Shown here one piece after another: positions 4,047 through 11,551 of a stretch of 11,551 nt of DNA (positions are counted from its first letter, which is position 1; every line of letters begins with the position of its first letter). A program made the translations under genes and the position numbers. Source of the DNA: Gammaproteobacteria bacterium (GTDB lineage: Bacteria > Pseudomonadota > Gammaproteobacteria > DSM-19610); contig JAUXDG010000069.1 of the NCBI GenBank assembly GCA_030618475.1, positions 1-11,551 on the forward strand, read 5' to 3'. The notes beneath the pieces were generated by a model. That model saw only the letters and a list, made by a program, of their open reading frames with translations, did no database searches and was not told the DNA's origin.

Positions 4047-6586
4047 TGAAACTGACCAGACGCGAATTCATCAAGAGCAATGCGATTGCAGCAACCGCCG
4101 TGGCGGCGGGTGTCACCATTCCTGGTATCAGCCCCGTGCTGGCAAAATCCAAGGATGCAATCCGCTGGGACAAGGCACCCTGCCGCTTCTGTGGTACGGG
4201 TTGCAGCGTGCTGGTAGGCACCAAGGATGGCCGGGTGGTTGCCACACAGGGCGACCCGGATGCACCTGTCAACCGGGGGCTCAACTGCATCAAGGGCTAT
4301 TTCCTTTCCAAGATCATGTACGGTGATGATCGCCTGACCACGCCACTGCTGCGCATGAAGAACGGCAAGTATGACAAGGAAGGTGATTTTGCCGAAGTCA
4401 GCTGGGACCAGGCCTTCGATGTCATGGAAGAAAAATGGAAGGCCGCCATCAAAAAAGACCTGGAGCGCAACAAGGGTCTGCCACCCGAGGAACTCACCTC
4501 CAGCGTGGGCATGTTTGGTTCCGGCCAGTGGACGATATGGGAGGGCTATGCTGCCTCCAAGCTGTACAAGGGCGGCTTCCGTTCCAATCACCTTGATCCC
4601 AATGCGCGGCATTGCATGGCCTCGGCCGTTGGTGCCTTCATGCGCGGCTTCGGCGCCGATGAGCCGATGGGTTGCTACGACGACCTGGAGCATGCGGACG
4701 TCTTCGTACTGTGGGGTGCGAATATGGCCGAAATGCACCCGATCCTCTGGTCACGCCTCACCGATACACGCCTTACCAAAGAGGGTTGCGAAGTGCATGT
4801 GTTGTCGACCTTCGAACACCGCTGTTTCGAACTGGGCGATAACAACATGGTGTTCACTCCGCAAACAGACTTGGCGATTCTGAATTATATCGCCAACTAT
4901 ATTATTCAGAACAAGGCCTACAACGAGGACTTCATCGGCAAACACGTCAACTTCACCAAGACGCCAACCGATATCGGTTATGGCCTGCGCCCCGAGCATC
5001 CGCTGGAACAGCAGGCGAAAAATCCGGGCAAGGGCAAGCTCTCAAAGATCAGTTTCGAGGAATACGCCAAGTCGGTGGAACCCTACACGCTGGAGTACGC
5101 ATCTGAACTGTCCGGTGTCCCCGCGGACCAGCTGGAACGGCTGGCGAAGGTCTATGCCGATCCTGACAAGAAGGTTTCTTCCTACTGGACCATGGGCTTT
5201 AACCAGCACACCCGCGGTGTCTGGGCGAACGGCCTGACGTACAACGTGCACCTGTTGATGGGCAAGATCTCCGAGCCCGGCAACAGTCCGTTTTCACTGA
5301 CCGGCCAGCCCTCTGCCTGCGGAACCGCCCGTGAAGTAGGCACCTTTTCTCACCGCCTGCCCGCCGACCTGGTGGTCAAGAAAAAGGAACACCGGGATTA
5401 CGCCGAGCAGGTGTGGAAATTGCCGGCAGGCACCATACCGGGCAAGGTCGGCTATCACGCCGTGTTGCAGAACCGCATGTTGAAAGACGGCAAGCTCAAT
5501 GCCTACTGGGTGATGTGTAACAACAACATGCAGGCAGCAGCCAACATGAACGAAGAGACCTTGCCGGGTTACCGCAACCCGGACAACTTCATCGTGGTCT
5601 CAGATCCCTATCCCACGGTCACGGCACAGGCGGCCGACCTGATCCTGCCCACTGCCATGTGGACGGAAAAGGAGGGTGCCTATGGCAATGCCGAACGCCG
5701 CACCCAGTTCTGGCGCCAGCAGGTCAAGGCACCGGGTGAGGCCAGGTCGGATGTCTGGCAGCTGGTCGAGTTCTCAAAGCGCTTCAAGGCCGAAGAGGTG
5801 TGGCCGGAAGAACTGCTGGCAAAGAAACCGGAATACCGTGGCAAGACGCTGTACGACATCCTCTATCGCAACGGCCAGGTGGACGAGTTCCCGAAACAGA
5901 AAGTGACCGACGCGGCCGGCAACGTCTATGACAATGACGAGATGGAAGATTTCGGTTTCTACCTGCAGAAGGGCCTGTTCGAGGAGTACCGCATCTTCGG
6001 TACCCAGGGGCCGAAGAAAGGTCATGATCTGGGTGAATTCGACAGCTATCACAAGACACGCGGCCTGCGCTGGCCGGTTGTCGATGGCAAGGAGACCCTG
6101 TGGCGTTACCGCGAAGGTTATGATCCGTTTGTTGCGGCTGGCGAGGACGTCAAGTTCTACGGCAAACCGGACGGACGTGCCAGTATTATTTTCGCCCCCT
6201 ATGAACCACCGGCCGAGAGCCCGGATGAAGAGTATGACCTGTGGCTGTCCACGGGCCGCGTGCTGGAGCACTGGCACTCGGGTTCCATGACACGTCGTGT
6301 CCCGGAGCTCTACCGGGCCTTTCCGGATGCCGTGATCTTCATGCACCCGGACGACGCCAAGGCGCGCGGCCTGCGTCGTGGTCTGTCGGCCAAGGTTGTC
6401 AGCCGTCGTGGTGACATCACCGCGCGTATCGAGACACGTGGCCGCAACCGGCCTCCCAGGGGTCTGATCTTCGTGCCCTGGTTCGATGCCAGTCGACTGA
6501 TCAACAAGGTCACGCTGGATGCCACTGACCCGTTGTCCAAGGAGACCGACTACAAGAAGTGTGCCGTCAAGGTCGTAAAGGCCTGA
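4046..6586 (+). CDS. napA: Periplasmic nitrate reductase catalytic subunit NapA
   Basis: NapA reduces nitrate to nitrite in the periplasm using a bis-molybdopterin guanine dinucleotide cofactor and one [4Fe-4S] cluster, with electrons from NapB. I chose ATG 4046 because GAGGAG sits eight bases before it and the product starts MKLTRREFIKSNA; a GTG at 4043 would add one residue. Residues 5-9 (RREFI) are the twin-arginine motif, followed by an Ala-rich hydrophobic stretch and likely cleavage near residue 33. The cluster ligands are C46, C49, C53 and C81 (CRFCGTGC, then NCIKG with Lys83 between the centres). C190 in NARHCMAS is the expected molybdenum ligand. The chain of 846 residues is slightly longer than the roughly 830 usual. 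The C-terminal molybdopterin-binding domain contains STGRVLEHWHSGSMTRR and LIFVPWFDASRLIN. All key residues are present, so the enzyme should be active. It is the third gene of the operon. Confidence 0.99.
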   Translation: MKLTRREFIKSNAIAATAVAAGVTIPGISPVLAKSKDAIRWDKAPCRFCGTGCSVLVGTKDGRVVATQGDPDAPVNRGLNCIKGYFLSKIMYGDDRLTTPLLRMKNGKYDKEGDFAEVSWDQAFDVMEEKWKAAIKKDLERNKGLPPEELTSSVGMFGSGQWTIWEGYAASKLYKGGFRSNHLDPNARHCMASAVGAFMRGFGADEPMGCYDDLEHADVFVLWGANMAEMHPILWSRLTDTRLTKEGCEVHVLSTFEHRCFELGDNNMVFTPQTDLAILNYIANYIIQNKAYNEDFIGKHVNFTKTPTDIGYGLRPEHPLEQQAKNPGKGKLSKISFEEYAKSVEPYTLEYASELSGVPADQLERLAKVYADPDKKVSSYWTMGFNQHTRGVWANGLTYNVHLLMGKISEPGNSPFSLTGQPSACGTAREVGTFSHRLPADLVVKKKEHRDYAEQVWKLPAGTIPGKVGYHAVLQNRMLKDGKLNAYWVMCNNNMQAAANMNEETLPGYRNPDNFIVVSDPYPTVTAQAADLILPTAMWTEKEGAYGNAERRTQFWRQQVKAPGEARSDVWQLVEFSKRFKAEEVWPEELLAKKPEYRGKTLYDILYRNGQVDEFPKQKVTDAAGNVYDNDEMEDFGFYLQKGLFEEYRIFGTQGPKKGHDLGEFDSYHKTRGLRWPVVDGKETLWRYREGYDPFVAAGEDVKFYGKPDGRASIIFAPYEPPAESPDEEYDLWLSTGRVLEHWHSGSMTRRVPELYRAFPDAVIFMHPDDAKARGLRRGLSAKVVSRRGDITARIETRGRNRPPRGLIFVPWFDASRLINKVTLDATDPLSKETDYKKCAVKVVKA

Positions 6587-6607
6587 GATCAGCTACCGGT
6601 GGCAGCA

Positions 6608-7468
6608 ATGGCGGACAAACGCAACAATCCGGGCATGGCCAGCCGGCGCCGCTTTCTGGCCGACATGGCCCGTACCGCCGGTGGCGTTGCCTTGCTGGGC
6701 CTTGGTGTGGGCTTGTACTCCCGCCAGGCCGCGTCATTGCCCGTCTCTGCCATTCGCCCACCGGGCGCACTGCCGGAGGCCGATTTTCTCGGTGCCTGTA
6801 TCCGCTGTGGTCTGTGTGTACGCGATTGCCCCTACGATACCCTGAAGCTGTCCGAGCTGGGTGAAGACGTTGCCACCGGGACACCCTATTTCGTTGCGCG
6901 CGATGTGCCTTGCGAGATGTGTGATGACATCCCCTGTGTGAAGGCCTGTCCCACCGGTGCTCTGGATCATACGCTGACTGATATCGATGAAGCCCGCATG
7001 GGGCTGGCCGTGCTGGTGGACCAGGAGACCTGCATTGCCTTTCAGGGATTGCGTTGCGAGGTCTGTTATAACGTGTGCCCGGTACGTGGCAAGGCCATCA
7101 CCCTGGAAATGCGCCACAATGAACGCTCCGGCAAGCACGCCCTGTTTATACCGGAAGTACATTCCTCTGCCTGTACCGGCTGTGGCAAGTGTGAACAGGC
7201 CTGCGTGATGGAGCAGGCGGCAATCAAGGTGATGCCCGTGAGCTTGGCCAAGGGTGAACTGGGACATCACTATCGCCTCGGCTGGGAAGAGAAGCGCAAG
7301 TCGGGTGAAAGCCTGGTGGCACCCGACGTGCCGCACGAATACAACCTGCCGGAGGGTCAGCGTTACGAGCATGGCGGCGCCGGGCTGATCTTTGAAGAGT
7401 CTGCTAATAAAACTCCTTTCGGCAAATCCGCACTGGATACCCTGAACGGCAGGAGCGCGGCACAATGA
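6608..7468 (+). CDS. napG: Quinol dehydrogenase ferredoxin subunit NapG
   Basis: NapG is a periplasmic iron-sulfur protein that works with membrane protein NapH to pass electrons from quinols, mainly ubiquinol in E. coli, towards NapC/NapB/NapA. ATG 6608 gives 286 residues and has GGTGG five bases before it; a GTG at 6599 is the alternative. The N-terminus carries ASRRRFLADMARTAGG, a twin-arginine signal, followed by a hydrophobic stretch. Sixteen cysteines make four [4Fe-4S] sites: C64/67/70/74 (CIRCGLCVRDCP), C102/105/110/114 (CEMCDDIPCVKACP), C142 with C150/153/157, and C189/192/195/199 (CTGCGKCEQAC). This is the standard NapG/MauM pattern and length. It follows napA after 21 bases and overlaps napH by four bases (ATGA), so the pair is co-translated. 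Confidence 0.97.
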   Translation: MADKRNNPGMASRRRFLADMARTAGGVALLGLGVGLYSRQAASLPVSAIRPPGALPEADFLGACIRCGLCVRDCPYDTLKLSELGEDVATGTPYFVARDVPCEMCDDIPCVKACPTGALDHTLTDIDEARMGLAVLVDQETCIAFQGLRCEVCYNVCPVRGKAITLEMRHNERSGKHALFIPEVHSSACTGCGKCEQACVMEQAAIKVMPVSLAKGELGHHYRLGWEEKRKSGESLVAPDVPHEYNLPEGQRYEHGGAGLIFEESANKTPFGKSALDTLNGRSAAQ

Positions 7469-8376
7469 CGGTAAGGACTGTCAGTATTGGCGCCGATGCG
7501 ATCGCCAGCAAGGGCTGGATAGGGGCGCACAAGTGGTTGCTTGTCCGCCGCACAAGCCAGTTGTCCATCCTGGCGCTGTTTCTGCTGGGGCCCTGGCTGG
7601 GTATCTGGATCGTTAAGGGCAATCTCAATGCCAGCCTTGCCCTGGACGTGTTGCCGTTGACCGATCCCTATGTGTTGCTGCAGACCCTGCTCACCTGGCA
7701 TGTACCCGGGCTGACAGCCAGTATCGGCGCGCTGATCGTGCTGGCATTCTATTTACTGGCAGGCGGCCGGGTCTATTGTGCCTGGGTGTGTCCAGTGAAC
7801 ATGGTCACCGATGCGGCCCACTGGTTGCGCGAGCGACTGGGCATCAAGGGCGGTTCCCGCCTGCCACGCAATACCCGTTACTGGGTCCTTGCTATGACCC
7901 TGGTGCTGGCGGTAGTAACCGGCAGTGTTGCCTGGGAACTTGTCAACCCCGTCTCCATGCTGCACCGGGGACTGATCTTCGGGATGGGATTTGCGTGGTC
8001 CATTGTACTGGCAGTGTTTATGCTTGACCTGTTTGTCAGTCGACGCGCCTGGTGCGGCCACCTGTGTCCCGTGGGTGCGTTTTACAGCCTGCTTGGCCAT
8101 GTAACCCCGCTGCGGGTCAGTGCGGTTTCCCGGGATGCGTGTAATGACTGCATGGACTGTTATGCAGTGTGCCCGGAGCCGCAGGTGATTCCCCCGGCAC
8201 TCAAGGGTGAAGACAAAGGTATTGGTCCGGTTATCCTGGCTGCAAACTGTACCAACTGCGGTCGTTGTATCGATGTATGTGCCAAGGATGTCTTTGTGTT
8301 CGCTTCTCGTTTTCAAAATAAATCCGGCGGCCTCGGCAGGAAGTCGCCGTCTCAAAAGATGGAGGTAATGTCATGA
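7465..8376 (+). CDS. napH: Quinol dehydrogenase membrane subunit NapH
   Basis: NapH is the inner-membrane partner of NapG and is proposed to oxidise quinol and hand electrons to the periplasmic side. The 303-residue product has four main membrane segments, roughly residues 33-51, 70-99, 139-158 and 170-191. Two CxxxCP motifs sit at the membrane edges: C105-C109 (YCAWVCPVN) and C197-C201 (WCGHLCPVG), both typical of the NapH/NosR/CcoG-like family. The C-terminal cytoplasmic part has two [4Fe-4S] motifs, C226/229/232/236 (CNDCMDCYAVCP) and C262/265/268/272 (CTNCGRCIDVC). It overlaps napG and napB by ATGA on both sides. All expected cysteines are present. Confidence 0.97.
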   Translation: MTVRTVSIGADAIASKGWIGAHKWLLVRRTSQLSILALFLLGPWLGIWIVKGNLNASLALDVLPLTDPYVLLQTLLTWHVPGLTASIGALIVLAFYLLAGGRVYCAWVCPVNMVTDAAHWLRERLGIKGGSRLPRNTRYWVLAMTLVLAVVTGSVAWELVNPVSMLHRGLIFGMGFAWSIVLAVFMLDLFVSRRAWCGHLCPVGAFYSLLGHVTPLRVSAVSRDACNDCMDCYAVCPEPQVIPPALKGEDKGIGPVILAANCTNCGRCIDVCAKDVFVFASRFQNKSGGLGRKSPSQKMEVMS

Positions 8377-8825
8377 TCAAGCCGCTTCAGATTGCACTGC
8401 TGATGGTGCTCGTTAACTGGATGGGTCTTTCACAGTTCGCGCTTGCGGAGCATGTGGTGTCATTGCGCGGTCACAATGCACTTGATAACGCATCCAGGGC
8501 ACCCGAACAGAAGCACTGGCAGAAGGATGGCGAACCGATTGTCCGGGATTATGTGCAACAGCCGCCGTTGATACCCCACCAGACCACCGGCTACAAGATC
8601 AACCGGAAGTTCAACAAGTGCCTGACCTGTCACAGCTGGGCTAACTACAAGGAGGCCGGTGCCACCAAGATCAGTCAGACACACTTCGAGGACCGGGACG
8701 AAAACGTGCTTGCCAACGTGTCGGCACGCCGCTACTTCTGTACCCAGTGTCACGTACCGCAAGTGAATACCAAACCGCTGGTGGGAAATACCTTTGAACC
8801 AATCAAGGCGATTTCCGGCAGGTAA
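8373..8825 (+). CDS. napB: Dihaem cytochrome c subunit NapB
   Basis: NapB is the small periplasmic electron-transfer subunit that binds NapA and passes electrons from NapC/NapGH to it. The 150-residue product has a Sec signal peptide (hydrophobic residues 6-23, cleavage probably after ALA25). It has two c-type haem sites, CLTCH (C83, C86, H87) and CTQCH (C123, C126, H127). H69 in IPHQ and H104 in QTHFEDR are in the positions of the distal axial ligands of the family. The N-terminal SLRG and the PPLIPH motifs are also typical. A strong GGAGGT ribosome binding site lies six bases before the ATG, inside napH. Length is normal. Confidence 0.97.
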   Translation: MIKPLQIALLMVLVNWMGLSQFALAEHVVSLRGHNALDNASRAPEQKHWQKDGEPIVRDYVQQPPLIPHQTTGYKINRKFNKCLTCHSWANYKEAGATKISQTHFEDRDENVLANVSARRYFCTQCHVPQVNTKPLVGNTFEPIKAISGR

Positions 8826-8852
8826 CGAAACTGACAGACAAGGAACAGGAAC

Positions 8853-9476
8853 ATGACTGACAAACAGACCGAATCATGCACGGGTTTCCTTTGCGGTTTC
8901 TTGGCTTTATTGAAAAAACCGAGTGCCCGCTACTCACTGGGTATATTGTTGTTGCTGGGGTTTGTGGGTGGCATCATCTTCTGGGGTGGTTTCAACTGGG
9001 CAATGGAGATGACCAATAACGAGACCTTCTGCATCTCCTGTCACGAAATGCGGGACAATGTCTACCAGGAATACAAGGAGACTGTGCATTATTCAAATCG
9101 TACCGGTGTGCGTGCCACCTGCCCGGACTGTCATGTACCCAAAGAATGGCACTATAAGGTGATCCGCAAGATTCAGGCAACCAATGAGCTACTCCACAAG
9201 GCACTGGGCAGTATTGATACGCGGGAAAAATTCGAAGCCAAGCGACTGAAACTGGCCCGCCATGTGTGGGGCGTCATGAAGGAGACCGACTCGCGTGAAT
9301 GCCGCAATTGTCACGATTATGAATCCATGGACTTCGTCGCACAGGGCCGACGCGCGGTGAACAGGCATTCAACGGGGCTGGAAAAAGGCAAGACCTGTAT
9401 CGATTGCCACAAGGGCATCGCTCACTCGCTGCCTGATATGCACGAAGTGGACCCGACAGCCGTAGTGGGTAACTGA
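8853..9476 (+). CDS. napC: Membrane-anchored tetrahaem cytochrome c NapC
   Basis: NapC belongs to the NapC/NirT/NrfH family of quinol dehydrogenases and feeds electrons from the quinol pool to NapB. The 207-residue product begins with a short cytoplasmic segment, then one membrane anchor (about residues 27-49, GILLLLGFVGGIIFWGG), then a periplasmic domain with four CxxCH sites: C60/C63, C90/C93, C150/C153 and C182/C185. The first site continues CHEM, the CxxCHxM form in which Met66 may ligand the first haem, as described for NrfH. AGGAACAGGA precedes the ATG. It lies 27 bases after napB and is the last gene of the operon; the order napFDAGHBC is that of E. coli. Its length matches the tetrahaem NapC class. 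Confidence 0.97.
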   Translation: MTDKQTESCTGFLCGFLALLKKPSARYSLGILLLLGFVGGIIFWGGFNWAMEMTNNETFCISCHEMRDNVYQEYKETVHYSNRTGVRATCPDCHVPKEWHYKVIRKIQATNELLHKALGSIDTREKFEAKRLKLARHVWGVMKETDSRECRNCHDYESMDFVAQGRRAVNRHSTGLEKGKTCIDCHKGIAHSLPDMHEVDPTAVVGN

Positions 9477-9729
9477 CATACCTGCCCTGCGGGCTGGTTG
9501 AGACACTGCATGGCGCCTGATAATCTCGGCTAAACAAAACACCGTCTTGCCATCGGATTGACACCGTACCCGTCGAGCGGTAGCTTCAGGCAGCAAGTTG
9601 CCGCAAACTTCTGAGCGGGGCCCTTCGCTGGTCCAGCACAAGTGACAGCTGGTTCCAAACACCAACAGGGGAAGATGCTGCGTATAGCCCGCCAAATCGT
9701 GCCGGGCCTTGACACATTTACCCACAATG

Positions 9730-9748
9730 ACCGTTCCTGAGGGACGGT
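9730..9748. repeat. Hairpin downstream of napC, possible weak terminator
   Basis: ACCGTTCC (9730-9737) pairs with GGGACGGT (9741-9748), eight pairs including one wobble, with loop TGA and only TT after it. It could end the nap transcript weakly, but it lies 250 bases after the napC stop. The same GAGGGACGG could also act as a ribosome binding site for the short ORF that follows. The 9477-9729 stretch holds nothing else I can support. Confidence 0.35.
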
Positions 9749-9910
9749 TTGGCCGCAGTCACCGTGCTCGTTGGGGTCCATCTCCTTGCCATGAGCGCCC
9801 GCTCATTCTTCGTTTTCAACCTGTCGCTGCTTATATGCTGGATCGCGTTCGCGCTGATTTTGGTTGGCGAGCACCGCAAGGCCGTGCAATACATGAGCAA
9901 TCTGGCATAG
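9749..9910 (+). CDS. Possible short membrane protein between napC and the sensor gene
   Basis: A frame closed by TAG at 9908-9910 reads as a strongly hydrophobic peptide. From a TTG at 9749, preceded by GAGGGACGG, it would have 53 residues; from ATG 9791, 39 residues. Visible parts are AVTVLVGVHLLAM, then SFFVFNLSLLICWIAFALILVG, a good single membrane helix, and a charged tail GEHRKAVQYMSNLA. The codon pattern looks coding. The only ATG lacks a ribosome binding site, and the frame upstream is closed by TGA at 9728-9730. It could be a real small protein, the end of a decayed membrane gene, or chance. It lies in the same frame as the following sensor gene, separated by the TAG and 27 bases. I recognise no family. 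Confidence 0.3.
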   Translation: MAAVTVLVGVHLLAMSARSFFVFNLSLLICWIAFALILVGEHRKAVQYMSNLA

Positions 9911-9937
9911 AATGACCTCCAGGACAGCTATTCGAAT

Positions 9938-11551
9938 ATGCATGCAAAAATACACTCAATGTCGGTGAACTGGAGTCTGAACCTGGCCAGGTTGATGGGC
10001 GCACTGTCACTGATCCTTGGTGCGGTGGTGCTGTCAGGCTGGTACTTGCATGAACCGGCGCTTATCCAGGTTAATCCGGCTTTCGTCCCTATGCAGTACA
10101 ACACTGCGCTCGGCTTCGCCGTAGCTGGCCTGGCCCTGCTGGGGCTTGCCGGCTTCTGGCCGCGTTTTGCCGGGATAACCAGTGTCATCGTTCTGCTGAC
10201 CGGCGTCCTCACACTGATCGAATATATCTTCGCTGTTGACCTGCACATCGATCAATTGTTCATGGAACACTATATCGATCTGAAGACGTCCAACCCAGGG
10301 CGCATGGCGCCCAATACGGCACTTTGCTTCAGCCTGACCGGTCTGACGGTGCTGCTCACCACCCTGTACCACGATCGCGCTCGTATCACGGCGTGGACCG
10401 CCACCCTGGGGGCGGTCATTATCAGTCTCGGCGTTACAGCGCTGGCCGGTTACATGATCGGTGTGGAGGGTGCCTATGGCTGGGGGCACATGACCCGGAT
10501 GGCCATCCACACGGCCGCGGGTTTCATTATCCTGGGAGGTGGTTTCGTTGCGCTGGCCTGGTCAAGAAACCGGCGTATGTCTCCCGCTGAATACTTGCCG
10601 CACTGGGTGCCACAGGTTATCGGTATTACCGGGCTGACCATCACATTTGCTCTGTGGCAGGCAATGTCTGCCCAGGAACAGCGCATGGTCAGCGAGATGG
10701 GGATTGGTGCGGCAAACTTTTCCGACGAGGGTCTGCTGGCGTTCGGCATCCTGTTAACGCTCACACTGGCCTTCAAGGCAAGGGCGGTGGCCAAAGCCGG
10801 CCGTGGCGGACGCCGGAGCGGCCGTGACTATGCACCCTACGTCGTCATTACACTGGGTGCGCTGCTGGCGGCATCGATTTACAGCCTGCTGCAAACCAGT
10901 TTCGAGTCATCGGTAAAACAGCGTTTCGAGGCGGCTGCCCTTAACCACGTCGAGGCCATCGAGCATGGAATCGAAGCGTATCTCGAGACGCTGTATCACA
11001 TCCGCTCGGCTTTCGATGCATCTTCCTTTGTTGACCGCGACGAGTTCCGCACACTGGTCAGCCGCAGCCTGGCACGCAGCCCGGGCATCGTGGCGCTGGA
11101 ATGGGTGCCCAGGGTCTCCGCTCAGGAACGCGATGCCATGGAAGCTGCGGCACGGGAGGAGGTGTCAGTGGATTTTGTCTTTGCTGATAACCCGGTCGAA
11201 GGAAGCATGACAGCTGCCTCACAGCGTGAGGTTTATTTTCCGATCTACTATGTCGAACCTCAGGAATCGTTTTTGCCGGTGCTGGGTTTTGATCTGGCAG
11301 CCAGGCCGGACTATCTGGCCGCACTGATGAAAGCAGCACGCACCAATACCCCCGTCGTTTCGTCACGCCTGCAATTGTTCCAGTCAGAAAAAGGCACTTA
11401 CTCGGTCTTCGTGGCGTTACCCATATACCGGAAGGGCATGCCACTGGAGACGGCAAGAGAGCGCGAGGCGGCCTTGCGTGGATTTGCCGTGATGGTGACC
11501 GAAATCGGGCCGATGGTCGAAGCAATACTCGGCAAGAATACCGGTCCTGCC
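9938..11551 (+). CDS. Multi-spanning membrane sensor with CHASE domain (3' end outside window)
   Basis: The frame runs open from ATG 9938 to the last base (538 residues visible, no stop). ATG 9959 is an alternative; an AGGA at 9921-9924 is rather far from the first. Residues about 17-318 hold eight or nine hydrophobic helices, an integral membrane sensory domain with YNTALGF (54-60), LIEYIFAVDLHIDQLFM and PGRMAPNTALCF (120-131). These motifs occur, to my knowledge, in the N-termini of signalling proteins. After the last helix (about 300-318) comes a CHASE domain, about 325-525: IRSAFDASSFVDRDEFRTLV, SPGIVALEWVPRV, REVYFPIYYVEP, LGFDLAARPDYLAAL and VFVALPIY are its conserved blocks. CHASE is an extracytoplasmic ligand-binding module attached to histidine kinases, GGDEF/EAL proteins or cyclases. 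The output domain lies beyond the window, so the enzyme type is unknown. Its position after nap suggests, but does not show, a role in redox or nitrate-related signalling. Confidence 0.85.
   Translation, partial: MHAKIHSMSVNWSLNLARLMGALSLILGAVVLSGWYLHEPALIQVNPAFVPMQYNTALGFAVAGLALLGLAGFWPRFAGITSVIVLLTGVLTLIEYIFAVDLHIDQLFMEHYIDLKTSNPGRMAPNTALCFSLTGLTVLLTTLYHDRARITAWTATLGAVIISLGVTALAGYMIGVEGAYGWGHMTRMAIHTAAGFIILGGGFVALAWSRNRRMSPAEYLPHWVPQVIGITGLTITFALWQAMSAQEQRMVSEMGIGAANFSDEGLLAFGILLTLTLAFKARAVAKAGRGGRRSGRDYAPYVVITLGALLAASIYSLLQTSFESSVKQRFEAAALNHVEAIEHGIEAYLETLYHIRSAFDASSFVDRDEFRTLVSRSLARSPGIVALEWVPRVSAQERDAMEAAAREEVSVDFVFADNPVEGSMTAASQREVYFPIYYVEPQESFLPVLGFDLAARPDYLAALMKAARTNTPVVSSRLQLFQSEKGTYSVFVALPIYRKGMPLETAREREAALRGFAVMVTEIGPMVEAILGKNTGPA

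Noticed and set aside
4001..4738. A 245-codon minus-strand open frame within napA
   Set aside because: It is antisense to the conserved N-terminal half of napA, including the cluster and molybdenum ligands. Long antisense frames are expected in GC-rich genes.
9369..9725. A 118-codon minus-strand open frame covering the end of napC and the spacer behind it
   Set aside because: It overlaps the haem-binding end of napC by about 100 bases, has a Cys/Arg-rich composition typical of antisense frames and no recognisable domain or clear ribosome binding site. The part beyond napC could be a gene relic, but I cannot support it.
1..11551. Search for CRISPR arrays, tRNA/rRNA genes, transposases and integrases
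   Set aside because: No regularly spaced direct repeats, tRNA cloverleaf or recombinase-like protein was recognised anywhere in the window by reading.

Overview
The window comes from a gammaproteobacterium-like genome with moderately high GC. The gene order napF-D-A-G-H-B-C matches the Escherichia coli nap operon, and the Nap proteins have gammaproteobacterial character. Sulfur-oxidising or sediment-dwelling lineages are plausible, but the sequence does not fix the genus. Base composition varies: the nap block is GC-rich, while the stretch just before it (about 3085-3190) is strikingly AT-rich.

Layout. (1) 1-948: the 3' part of a large, probably exported beta-sandwich repeat protein whose start lies outside the window. 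(2) 949-1550: about 600 bases without an intact gene. They hold several hairpins, a clear intrinsic terminator pointing along the minus strand, and a possible remnant of a minus-strand reading frame ending in GFRCV-LLGT. (3) 1551-2159: a small ribbon-helix-helix protein (+) and a His/Glu-rich coiled-coil protein (-), converging 3 bases apart. (4) 2407-2973: a secreted protein of unknown function with its own terminator. (5) 3026-3269: the nap control region, with an FNR/DNR-type site and a -10 at exactly class II spacing. (6) 3270-9476: napFDAGHBC, compact and mostly overlapping or closely spaced. (7) 9477-9937: a spacer with one hairpin and a possible short membrane ORF. (8) 9938 to the end: the N-terminal 538 residues of a multi-spanning membrane sensor with a CHASE domain, cut by the window edge.

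How the genes work together. The nap operon encodes the complete periplasmic nitrate reductase system. NapC (tetrahaem, membrane anchored) and the NapG/NapH iron-sulfur pair take electrons from quinols. These pass through dihaem NapB to the molybdenum/[4Fe-4S] catalytic subunit NapA, which reduces nitrate to nitrite in the periplasm. NapD is the chaperone for the NapA Tat signal, and NapF is a cytoplasmic ferredoxin-like maturation factor. The FNR-like site suggests induction under low oxygen. The CHASE sensor next door may be an environmental sensor; any link to nitrate is inference from position only.

Nothing in the window is convincingly a new system. The items most worth a second look are the structured minus-strand region at 1106-1430, the short membrane ORF and large sensor downstream of napC, and the three unrecognised proteins between 1551 and 2973.
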